Positions 24,301 through 34,355 of a stretch of DNA of 64,000 nucleotides are shown in pieces. The stretch covers positions 186,001 through 250,000 of the forward strand of contig NW_026515549.1 of assembly GCF_014898815.1 (NCBI RefSeq), read 5' to 3'. The position numbers and the translations under genes were made by a program. The DNA comes from Panonychus citri. Taxonomy: Eukaryota; Arthropoda; Arachnida; Trombidiformes; Tetranychidae. The notes under the pieces are model-generated. The model saw only the letters and a program-made list of their open reading frames with translations, had not been told where the DNA came from and did not search any database. Numbering within the stretch: the first letter of the stretch is position 1; each line of letters starts with the position of its first letter.

Positions 24301-25504
24301 GTCTACATGTACTTACTCTTCATCCTTTTTGATACTCATCCAATCTTCATGGTGAAACTAATAACAAGAATAGTTTACCATAATAACAGGTAAATGCTGT
24401 ATAGTTGAAAACACAATTCTGATGGACATTTATTGCTTATCCTTATCCCTCTTATATTATACCTGCTTCATAACGATCTCTTGTCAAGTGAACCATAAAT
24501 TCTGGTCTAATTTATGCTCGGTTTACCAGAATATCATTTTCATCTTCTTTCCTTTTTCCTTTTTTCTTTATTCTTTCGTCTTCATTATTAGATGTGAACT
24601 TTTATTCTCTTTCCTCTCTTTCCATTTTGATCAATTTCAGTTCAATGCCAGGAAAAAACATCCAAGCTCAATGTCACCGAACATTTTATATATTATCGAA
24701 TTGGTCAAAATTCCAATTTCTGTCTACATTTTTCTTTATTTGCTCTTCTACCTTTAAAATGTTGTCAATATTACTTATCTTTGCATCCATTTCTAAAGTG
24801 AATATATCTTCACATTTCACTCAGAATATTCTGATAAATTGGGATAAATATTTTCTTTTACAAGAGAAATAATACTTTATCAAATGTTCCATTATTTTTA
24901 TTATCATTTCTTTGTGTTATTTCAGTTTCCTTCGATACTCGTATCTCCCTGAGAAATCGTATTATCTCGTATTTTATATTTCGATAATCAATCAACCTTA
25001 ACTTTCCTTCGGGAATTGAGTGAAACTTGAAAAAAACATTTTCTATTCACAACTTTACCTGTGTAATTATTATTCTGAATATAAAAAATCTGAATAAGCT
25101 GAATATTAGCTGAAAATGATAACCCATTTGGGGATTTCGTTTGGGAAAAATATCATTTAGAACCTTAACTTTTATGTCGACAATTGAAGATTTAATTAGA
25201 TTTCTAACTTTGTTCGACTCGATTAGTTTTAGACAAGTATTGAATGTTAATTGATTTTCGAAATGAAAACTAACATGATAATAGAAGTAAGATTAATGAG
25301 AATAGAGTCTTGATCTCTTTCTTTCTGTAACAATTCATCATGTTAATAACTTCCTTTTCGAGGATTCATCAGTATATTGAAAGATCAAGTCACGGACAAA
25401 ATTAAAGGTAACAAATCTCGAGATAACAGAGGAACAACTGAGAAGATGAAATCATAATGTTGATAATGACTGTAATTGTACCAATAATAATGATGAGAAT
25501 GTGA
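15839..25504. other. Gene-poor stretch between the inverted copies
   Basis: About 9.7 kb of AT-rich sequence with purine-rich (17.4-18.2 kb, 23.7-23.8 kb) and pyrimidine-rich (21.1-21.5 kb) tracts. A CT microsatellite lies at about 21317-21350, a gggaaaa-type tandem run near 17728-17760, and a triplicated gaatcga near 19228-19251. Open frames here (for example 21015-21584 and 24422-24757) follow the pyrimidine tracts and show no domain. No supported gene. Confidence 0.5.
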
Positions 25505-26126
25505 AAAGATGATGAACAAAATGAAAGTATCGAAGGTCAAAAGAAAATAACTGGTAACTATTGTTTGCCATCAATTGGAGCGTAATGTGGATTGGGAAGG
25601 AAAGGAAAATATAAGTTTAGGTAAAAGAAAGAGAGAGAATAGAGTAAGAGAGTTTACAGAGCATCAGATGATGATAATGCAGGGATGCTGGTGAAGACGA
25701 AGATAATGATGAGGAAAAGGATGATAAGTATGATGATGAAGATGCAGTCGCATCAAAATAAATGAAACTTTTAGGGGAAGGATCTTCCAGCCGATACATG
25801 GAAAGTACAGAGAGTTAAAAAACTGGATGATAAGAGTAACACAGAAGAGGCTGGAAGATGAGATGATGAAGAAGACAAAGATATGATGAGAAAATGAAGA
25901 TGGAGAAGATGAGGAAGATGAAAATGATGAAAATGATGATGAAAATGAAGATTGAAAATACGTTTTTTGTTTAGTAAAAGCCTATATAAAGTCCTATATA
26001 TTGATCAACTGCTGATTCCATGCTACTGAAATGCCATCTAGACTCAACTTGTTAACAAGATTTTATTATGTAGACAGAGAGTAAGACAGAGGATGAAGAC
26101 AAAAGAAGAAAGAAAAGGGAATGAAG

Positions 26127-26178
<52 letters not shown>

Positions 26179-26272
26179 GATGAGATTAAAGAGAGAATAC
26201 GAAATAACGGTAATCATAATTTAATGATGATTCGCTTTTAGCACTAAAATAGTAAAGAGAAAAATAAACAGA
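25505..26272 (+). repeat. Copy B2 of the inverted duplicated block (partner at 15115-15838)
   Basis: Reverse complement of copy B1. It runs from aaatgaaagtatcgaaggtc through TATATAAAG (25983-25991, here on the plus strand), gccatctagac (the AGATGGC motif) and cttgttaacaag to a GA microsatellite at about 26130-26175 and attcgcttttagcactaaaa. The GA tract is longer than the CT tract of B1. The two copies bracket about 9.7 kb. Confidence 0.85.
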
Positions 26273-29200
26273 ATAGAATGAACATGCAATAGATGGAAGA
26301 TAAAGATGATAAAGATGAGATAAAGTCTGACAAACACCAAAATTTACAGAATTAACCAAGATTATACTTCTTTTGATGTATCAAAATCCTGGAACGTGTA
26401 CAGAGAGATAGACAATAAATGAAAGTCTTTCGCTCTTCCAAACCTTCCATCAATATCAAGAGAATGATTATCATTACATTTTATCAAAATCTTCAGTCTG
26501 TACAAGTTGAATTGAGAGAAAATGAAATTAGCATGAGATTCTAATTTACTATCGAACCTTATCTATCATTCGTTTGATCCTCTTCATCTTCATTGCAATT
26601 CTAATTAAACTAATCCTGATTAACATCTATCATGAGCACAATTATGATTAACACAACTGAATCAAAAAAATACATCTTAATGATTATTATCTTAATTAGT
26701 CTTTTTAATGGCAACAGTTTTTATCTCCATTTTCTGTTATCCATCATAATTGAATATCATCTCGTTACCAATTTAATGTTAATTATCAGATTAATTATTA
26801 AATTGGGTGATAATCAGAAGAAAACAATATAATCTTATCATGTCATTTGCATAATTCATACGAAAACTTGACATTAACATTCAAATTGATTACTTATAAT
26901 GAATTAATTCGAAATTTTCTTATTAACAATTATGATTAATATGTAATCATGCTCATCGTCATGTTATCCGAAATTCTGATAATAATTCATTGGGTTTTAT
27001 CTTGAAGCAATTTAGAATCTTGTTGATTATGAGAGTTAGAATTGAAAGAGTTTAGTAGCATTTATCTCAACGATTAACAAAAAAATTAGAACCACAACAA
27101 TTGTGAGAAATGAACAAATCATCAATTAAATTAGTTGATCAAAACAATTAAAAGTTGAAATTCGAAATTGATAGAATATCAATAGTGTGGTTCATGGGCT
27201 CAAGAAATAAGAATTCAATCGAATTGATAGAACAGTAGACTTTCCGAATCGACGAGAAGCTGAAATTCAGGTGAATCCATCATGTTAAATATTCCATTTG
27301 AAAAATGGAAGAATAAATAAATTGTCAGAAATGATTGTTGCTCGAGTTGATTGTTCCTGAGATCGGAATGTATTCTTATCAATTTTTGAGTATGAACTTT
27401 TTCATCTTCTCAGGGAGGCCAAGTTATCATGATAATAGTTGGAAATAGTTTTGACTTGTTAAGCAAAAAATGTTTTCTGGTTGAATAAACTTCATTTAAA
27501 GCTCAGTTGGATGTTTGTTTACCTCATCAATCAAAGGGACACATCTCAACATGAGGTTGAAATCCATTGATGGATAACATTGATTCATTCATGGAAAAGA
27601 TTAATAATCAGATTGTCAACCGTTAATTTCATATTTCACAATACTCGTTAATAACAATGACAATTTGTATCAATCTGAGTTTAACATGATTTTTAAATAT
27701 CAACAATCATAATGATAACCTTTACTTCAATTAATTGTGATTTTCCGAGTTTTCATCATTCAAAGTTATTTTGCTTAACAGTAATTGACTATTGAAGCTA
27801 TTTTGTTGATGATTTAACTTGATTGTGATCATTTACTGTAAGTTCAACTTTGATGTTGATAAACAATTTATTGTTCACCGAAAGTTTAGATTCGATAGAC
27901 CGTTTTTTAATAGTTCCCCTTGACCATTATACTTTTTTAATCTTCTCTCCTCTAATACAGCACATTTGCTCCCGTTTAAATAACGGTTCTTATCATGGTT
28001 ATACCAAAATAACAGTAAATGTTTAATCTTTCTGATTTAAGGTTCGCTCTCCATTTAAATTGTTTCGTATAATCAAAAAGCAATTCAAATTGTGAGTAAC
28101 AATGGTTATCCCATTACTGGATAATAATGTCCATTAACTTCATATCATTACTTTAATATGTTTCTCTTCAGTTCCCCAATTACTTTCATTCGTAACAATT
28201 TAAATCAATTTAACTTTTTCATTTATTTAGTTCAAGTAAATGTTTCATATTAAGAAAACTTTTACATCTAATTTGATTGAATTAATTACGACAGTAAAAC
28301 AGAATTAAAAATTTAATCAAAAAGTAAACTTGATTAGAAAAAATTTTGATCGTATGAAATAATTAAGGTTAAATAGAAACACTAGATGGCGCTTGAAGCG
28401 TCGTTCGAAGCCTTTGACATTTGGATTTAAATAAACAAACACATGACAGTAATTAACTGATTGTCATTTTAAATTCAACAGTTTTCTTTAGCTGTTTATA
28501 TTATTCATGATTATTACTACTCGATAATGAAGAAGTGATTGAATGATTGGTATTATCATGATTGTTCTGATTTAAGTAAACAGAATGAAATGTAATCGGA
28601 AGAGACTCAATTCTAATCAACATTTGATACCTTGAGATGTTCCCAGCTGAGAGTTGACTCTTATTTCACCACAGAATAAATGAGAAGTGATTCCATTAAT
28701 CAGAATTTATATCCATTTGGTTAATTACACGAAGTTAGAATAACAATTAGCGATTCTTTCACCATCATTTTCACCTTAAATGACCAATGTCATTTCCAAG
28801 AGTTAATTGAATTGTAAATTAACCGAAAACAAAATGGCGACTCAATTCCAAGTCAATGGAACATGTACAACATTCTCTTCTTCTTTTACCTTCTTATTGG
28901 AATATCAGTTCAATTATCGATCGAACCATTTATCAATTAGCTTTTTTGTTGTTGGTTCTCTTCACTCGATGAGAGACACTCAAGTAAAAACCTTCATTTA
29001 TGTTTCTTAAGGTTAATGCAGAAATAATATTAACCTTCCCAATGATCACATCGATATAATGGTTCATGTTATCATCATGGAAAAGAAGGTGGGAGTGATT
29101 ATGAAAATTCTGTGTGAAATAAACATGAAAAGAGGAAAAGAAAGAGAAACTTGTGAACCGTTGGAAATATCAGAGAACCGGTGAAGACAGAGAAGACAAG

Positions 29201-30231
29201 GAAGACAAGAGATAAATAGACAGAGGTGATCATTCATTTGAATAAACTAATTCCTCTTATGGTTTGGCCTTTTATTTTCTCTTAAACTTTCATTTTGATT
29301 GTTAGTTAATTGCAGATTCGAATGCATTAGATTATATTAAATTCTATTAATAATAATAGTAATTTAGCTTAGAGCGATTCTTTCTAATTCTATTCTCATC
29401 TAATTAATCATTTGTAGCGTTTTCAGATTGTCTCATTAATCACGAAAAACTTTGATCAAACAATCGAGTCTTTTTCTAATTGTAGTTGTTTAATACTTTT
29501 TGTTATCATTAAATTATAATAACCAAATTATATTAATCAGAACTGAACATAAAGCTTACATACTGATTAAAAAATGACGTGAACCAGTTAATTGTAATTG
29601 ATATTTAGGAATTTCTTTCCCAATTAATTATTTATGATAATTGAGCCTTTTAATGTACAACTTGTTGATTGTCGTTGGGATACAGTTAATTGATCGATCT
29701 TCTTCTTAATAACTACAGTCAGTAATTTCCAATTATGCTTATATTTTTTAGATTAGATTCTAATCACTTGCAATATAATTTAGAGTAACTATTGACAATC
29801 TCGGGTAATCACAATCAAAAATTGGTGATTTCAATTGTCTATTATTAACAATAAACATTAATCATTTTAATCCTATGAGAATTTCTTTAATCTTTGGGCA
29901 CAAGATTAAAAGAGTTTCCTGTTTCTAACCTAATATTATCCAATTAACTGTGAATACTAATCATCAAAATCATCATAATACCGGATTAATCATTGGAATA
30001 ATCAACAATTATTAGTTAAATTGAATGGTTTCTGTATTCAAATCTGAGGATTTGATTTGTTAATAGTTGAAGGATAAGATGAGTAGAAAAATTGACAAAA
30101 TCATTTTACCATAATGATTGAATTGAAACCATTTGTTTACTTACATCAAATTTGATACGAATTATTGAAATAAGAAAACTCGAAACTCGATTAATTAAAT
30201 CGAGGTCCTTGATTAATACTGTAGATGTCGA
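26273..30231. other. Gene-poor stretch
   Basis: AT-rich sequence. It contains a CTCF-like motif at 28381-28392 (listed separately). A 58-codon frame starts at an ATG in a good context (aaaatggcgact, 28837), but no homology is recognised and the same bases resemble a YY1-type site. No supported gene. Confidence 0.45.
28379..28393 (+). promoter_or_regulatory. CTCF-like motif
   Basis: CACTAGATGGCGCTT matches the bilaterian CTCF core (CCANNAGRKGGCGC-like), pointing right. Opposed sites at 32998-33010 and 33734-33747 point left, so this site and those bracket the mir-124 locus in convergent orientation. Motif match only. Confidence 0.4.
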
Positions 30232-30316
30232 ATACCACAAACTCTTGGCATTCACCGCGTGCCTTATGATAAATATATTCTCAACATGAAGGCAAACAGT
30301 GAACACGGAGAGTACC
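30232..30316 (-). ncRNA. mir-124: mir-124 precursor hairpin, copy 1
   Basis: On the minus strand the 3p arm at 30266-30244 reads TAAGGCACGCGGTGAATGCC then AAG, the invariant mature miR-124 of bilaterians including the seed AAGGCAC. The 5p arm at about 30312-30289 (CTCTCCGTGTTCACTGTTTG) pairs with it: CTCT with AGAG, GTGTTCAC with GTGAATGC using G-U pairs, and GCCTT with AAGGC. The terminal loop is about 20 nt and AT-rich. The precursor length is normal. miR-124 is a nervous-system microRNA that favours neuronal identity (established for the family). A second copy lies 769 bp upstream on the same strand, so both probably come from one primary transcript. Confidence 0.95.
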
Positions 30317-31003
30317 AAGGTTAATGTAACATCGGCTGTTTTTGCTTCCGAATCGCGTTGAGGCTCAACAGACCAAATGTGATCGTGTCAAAGGTAAACA
30401 TAAGGGATCGAATTGATAACAAAAGAAGAGAGAAAGAGAGAGGAAAAGGGAGAGAAGGTCAGCATAAAAAATAAAGGGAGAGAGAAGATGCAGAAGGAGA
30501 AAAGGAGAGTGAGAAGAAGAGGGAGAGAGAGAATATCAAAAAAGAGAGAAGAAAATAAAAAGCAAAGGAAGAAAATGTCGGTGGAATCGAATAGGAAACC
30601 AGAAGGTACTAAGGAGAAACGGAAAAGGAACAATACAATTATAAGTAGGAGGAAGATAAGAAGATGAGGATGCGAATGTAAGAAAGAAAGGTGATGGGAA
30701 AGAGGAAAGGAAAAGATTCGCAAAAAAGAAGGAAAAATGAAGGTAGAGAAACGGAAAAGAAGATAAAGAAATAGAAAGAAAAATTGATCATTGGCAGCAA
30801 ATTCCAAATGATTATGGGTAAGGCTTCATTCGTAATTCAATTCAAGCTTAATGGTAAAGACGAAGCATTAAAGTGAACAATTGTTCTTACGGGTGCTAAC
30901 CAGATATTAATTATCTTCTTTCCCATTTTCTTCCAAACAGATAATCATTTTCAGAACATTTATATACTTAATTGGATTCGAACTTGTCTTTGGTAATAAG
31001 ATA
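30317..31003 (-). other. Spacer between the two mir-124 hairpins
   Basis: Mostly a purine-rich tract on the plus strand (about 30410-30790), which reads as polypyrimidine on the transcribed minus strand. Its long open frames are composition artefacts. It is probably part of the pri-miRNA. Confidence 0.5.
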
Positions 31004-31090
31004 ACCACAACTCTTGGCATTCACCGCGTGCCTTATGATAAGCAAATGAAACATGAAGACATACACAGTGAACACGGAGAGTATGGCAAT
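31004..31090 (-). ncRNA. mir-124: mir-124 precursor hairpin, copy 2
   Basis: The mature 3p sequence at 31035-31013 is identical to copy 1 (TAAGGCACGCGGTGAATGCC then AAG). The 5p arm (about 31083-31060) keeps CTCTCCGTGTTCACTGTGTA, while the loop differs completely from copy 1 (31036-31059). Arm conservation with loop divergence is the expected pattern for two functional paralogues rather than a recent copy or an assembly duplicate. It lies on the same strand as copy 1, nearer the putative promoter at 31.57 kb. Confidence 0.95.
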
Positions 31091-31373
31091 GATCAGTTAG
31101 GAATCAGTAACATTGAGATTTCATCCTTATCTTCATCATCCAAATCAAATCATGTTCGACATCATTGTAAACGTCATCATCATGATTTACACTGAAAAGA
31201 AATGATTATGAAGAAAAGGTGAATGTGATTAACACTTAACACAGAGAAACAATAATTTTGTTGTCAATTAACAATTCAAAACTCGAAAATGTCGAACTTT
31301 CTACAGTTTGGTGATGAGAGTTATGAAGAAAAGATGAATATTCGATATCACAGAATAATGATAACCATAAGAT

Positions 31374-31791
31374 TCGAAGAGATGATCATGCTGATTTCGA
31401 AACAAAATGTATGAATGACAAACGTAAACTGACTCGATAAAAGCCAAGAGATAAACCGAACAGGGAGGCAAATGGAAGATGAATAGTGAGAGAGAGAGAA
31501 AAGAGACTGAGGGAGAAAAGAAGGTTGGGTATTGTTGATAAATATCATTCGAATGCTTCGCGTACTCAACCTTTTATATTATCTTTTTTTACGCAAGACC
31601 CAAACTCGGCACACGCCATTTCATCAACGGTTTCCTTCATTCTCATTGGGCGCCATGTTGTCAGACTCGATTCTCACTTTCATCATCTCTCTTTCTTTTC
31701 TTTCTTCTCGCTCGATTTGTCCCTCGGAGACTGTGTGACCCTTTGCCCGCTTCCATCTGCCTCTCTCACTGACTCACTCGCAGACACTCTT

Positions 31792-31822
<31 letters not shown>

Positions 31823-31983
31823 CTCTCTCTCTCATTTTTTCTTTCATCACAATCTTCTCGCTCGATTTGTCTATCAACCTTATTCTCTTTTCTTTGTATC
31901 TCGAATTGAGTGCGACCCTTTGCGCGTTTACATCTGCTTCTCTGTCTCTCTCTCTCTCTCTCTCTCCTCCCTCCATCATCATG

Positions 31984-32057
<74 letters not shown>

Positions 32058-32310
32058 TCTTTCTTTTTCTCTTCTACTCTCTGTCACTTCAAAATCTTTC
32101 CCTTCTTTACTCTTCTCTCAAAATCGATCGATACATGGCCATTTCTCTTTCTACATCCTCTTTCTTTTATCATTTAGTCACATACTTCGAGTTATCACAT
32201 TATAAAGCTTATATTCATTTATTATTTTCTATTCTCATAGAATTAATCTTTTCTCCCTCCTCATAATCAACAATTGTTAATTTTGATAACAAAATATTGG
32301 TATAAAATTC
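31374..32310 (-). repeat. Copy B of the dispersed block of 14107-14860, next to mir-124
   Basis: Direct-orientation partner of the block at 14.1-14.9 kb. The core 31503-31689 is identical to 14235-14421. The middle has expanded into several CT tracts (31790-31835, 31945-31965, 31988-32050) separated by segments such as tcgctcgatttgtc, which occurs twice (31708 and 31859). The right arm resumes at about 32084. Frames across the CT tracts are Ser/Leu low-complexity artefacts. Confidence 0.85.
31540..31660 (-). promoter_or_regulatory. Putative pri-mir-124 core promoter (TATA + CCAAT, minus strand)
   Basis: Reading the minus strand: a CCAAT box at 31649-31645 within CATGGCGCCCAATGAG (a YY1-like CCAT precedes it), then about 70 bp, then a canonical TATAAAAGG at 31578-31570. 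Transcription would be expected to start about 25-30 bp on, near 31540-31550, about 460 nt before mir-124 copy 2. The element is in the 187-bp block conserved perfectly with 14235-14421. Promoter function is inferred from motif order and position. Confidence 0.5.
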
Positions 32311-33231
32311 AAAGACATTTCGACTCATCGTGAAGAACTATTGATGCAAATAGTAAATTGATGTCAGAAAACTTGGTTCATGTTCAATTAAACTCTGAAA
32401 CAATAAAATGATGTTTCACATTCTGATTAAAAGGTTATTCTCAATTTCTCATATTTTATTGGAATCTTTCATTCTGAAGACAAAAAGATCAAACTGATTT
32501 AAACTAATGAACAATCACAATTAACGATAATATTGTTCCAACTGCTAAAATGTCCTTAAATTAAAATGAATAAAAAGGAAAAGAAATTAACATCGAAATA
32601 TTAGTATTCGAAATGAACAATGACCACAGACCGAACCTTAAAATGATTAAATTGAAGAGAATTCGAGGGAATCGAGTTAAAATATTCGAATGAATCCAAA
32701 AGTATTAGCGAAGGACCGATAATAAGAACTTAAGAAGGCAAAAGAGAAATGAGGGCAAATTACTCACAATTTATTAACGATCCAAATGATTAACTGAATT
32801 TTCTAAATTGTCAACAAAGAAACGACATTCATCAGGTTGATAGTTGATCGAAATCGAACCAAAATGAATAAGTAGGCACAAAACACGAGGCAAATGAACA
32901 TTTAACAATAGATTTGATACTCGATAAACCAACTGATTCATCGATGAACTCAAATGATGAGAATCGAATTTTTTTGTCTTAAAGATCAATTTATAATCGC
33001 CATCTATTGGATCTGCTTCAAGTAACTTTCCTCGTAATTAGACTTATTGTCTCGTGTAATTAGTTAATTATCTCCAAAAATTAACCTCTATCAGAATAAA
33101 GTTGAGATATTTCACATTAATTGATTGATTTGCGAGATCGATTGAGTGATCAGCTTTATTAATCTAAAATTGAAATTCTAATAAATCCTTCATCTTTTGA
33201 GACGGAAAAAGGTTTCATTCAGTTGATTTGA
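32311..33231. other. Intergenic region
   Basis: AT-rich sequence with no supported gene. It contains a CTCF-like site at 32998-33010. Confidence 0.4.
32998..33010 (-). promoter_or_regulatory. CTCF-like motif
   Basis: On the minus strand CCAATAGATGGCG, a close match to the CTCF core CCANNAGRKGGCG. The identical 13-mer occurs again at 56206-56218, also on the minus strand. Confidence 0.4.
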
Positions 33232-33447
33232 ATGTTACCACCTCGACCCGACCTTGTCTTTCAATGGAATGACCTTAACTGGTCTCGTACTAACGGCTGT
33301 GAGCGCTTTTACTTAACGGAGGATTTTTATCATCAACTTTGTAATTGTATATTCCTCAAGTATCGACATAAAAAACTGATCTCGATTAGAGCCTTGTCTT
33401 TAGGCGAGTATAGTAACAATTTGATTCAATATTCAACTGTTGGGTAA
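33232..33447 (+). CDS. Unrecognised small open reading frame (71 aa)
   Basis: It begins MLPPRPDLVFQWNDLNWSRT and continues GCERFYLTEDFYHQLCNCIF. The composition is less biased than chance frames nearby and uses CG-containing codons, but no domain, signal peptide or membrane segment is recognised. A TTTAG|gcgagt near the middle of the frame could be a non-canonical donor. It sits about 430 bp upstream of VMA21 on the same strand and could be an upstream exon, a separate micro-gene or nothing. Confidence 0.22.
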   Translation: MLPPRPDLVFQWNDLNWSRTNGCERFYLTEDFYHQLCNCIFLKYRHKKLISIRALSLGEYSNNLIQYSTVG

Positions 33448-33874
33448 AAGATTAGATTTAAAAACTTAATCTGATTAAATCAACTTAATGTTGAATGATC
33501 ACATCAACCATATGTTGGATCAAAAGTTCTTGTTGACTGATTACTTTTAATCAATCGCATTTGAAATTCCAATCAAATCAGAAGAAAACAATTACCATCA
33601 TCTAATCACTGTTAAAACTACTGATTGATTTCGTTGAATACTAATATTAATACTCATTACGATCTTGCAATTAAAGCTTTTTCTTAATTGGAAACAAATC
33701 AATTTGAACAAAAGATTTGGCGCATTTTCTGTTGGGCCATCTGGTGGTTTTTTAGTAATTCGATACTTTTGTAAAGTGAAGGTTGTTTTCAGTTTGTCTT
33801 TGTTTTCATTTAATTGTCACTTTTAATTTAATTCTTTCTCTGTGATCGTATCTCATTTCTCATCTTTAATCGCC
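33448..33874 (+). promoter_or_regulatory. VMA21 upstream region with a CTCF-like site
   Basis: Minus-strand CCACCAGATGGCCC at 33747-33734 is the best CTCF-type match in the window (CCACNAGRKGGC). It lies about 130 bp before the VMA21 start. The remainder is AT-rich. Confidence 0.4.
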
Positions 33875-34095
33875 ATGAGTTCCAGTGCATTCCACGACTT
33901 AATTGTCTACAGTTTGGCTTTGATCACTTTACCGATCGGTTCTTTTTCCTTGCCAAACAAATTCTTCCTCTCATCTATGCTACTTGTATTTCTGTAATCA
34001 TGGTCCATGTTGTTCTGTTTGGGTTCATCAGAAAAGCTTATAAAGATGAACTGAGTATAATGCCAGCGAAAGAAAAGCCAACGAAAGCAGATTGA
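33875..34095 (+). CDS. VMA21: V-ATPase assembly factor VMA21, with a one-base frameshift
   Basis: The first frame from ATG 33875 reads MSSSAFHDLIVYSLALITLP then IG. From about 33912 the homologous sequence continues one frame back: FFLAKQILPLIYATCISVIM, VHVVLFGFIRKAYKDELSI, ending KPTKAD at TGA 34093-34095. Two membrane spans separated by a short loop, the LITLPIG / VHVVL signature and a length of about 73 aa (yeast 77, human 101) identify Vma21, the ER chaperone that escorts the V0 sector of the vacuolar proton pump. The frames join at ggttctttttccttgcc, where one missing T restores the protein. No intron fits. The gene converges on VPS35L. Confidence 0.85.
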
Positions 34096-34355
34096 TTGGC
34101 TAGACCAAAGATTATGTGATGACCACTTGTTGATCACCAATTAACATGATGACCCACAATGGGTAACGAATGTATAACTTGTCTTTTTTTATTTTCGAAA
34201 AACAAAATATACCAAATGTTTACATTATGAATAATATAAATTATTATTGATTCTTTTATCAACATTTGAAATAAAAAATGACTATATCAAAAGTAATAAT
34301 TCGTGATTTCCATCGGTAGTTGATTAATTTAATTAGGGCGTGAGTTCTCAGCTTG

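Noticed and set aside
30214..30232. taatactgtagatgtcg next to mir-124, reminiscent of miR-8/200
   Set aside because: It lacks the internal caggtaaa of miR-8 and has no pairing arm; coincidental resemblance.
30388..30807. 139-codon hydrophobic frame between the mir-124 hairpins
   Set aside because: It is the reading of a polypurine/polypyrimidine tract (Phe/Leu/Ser only) with no domain; it lies inside the probable pri-miRNA.
30968..30980. ggattcgaac resembling a tRNA B box
   Set aside because: No A box, acceptor stem or cloverleaf can be formed around it on the minus strand.
31486..32205. Long open frames over the CT tracts (up to 239 codons) and their antisense Glu/Arg-rich frames
   Set aside because: They are Ser/Leu or Arg/Glu low-complexity products of CT/GA microsatellites inside a duplicated non-coding block; the non-repetitive part is a promoter-like core.
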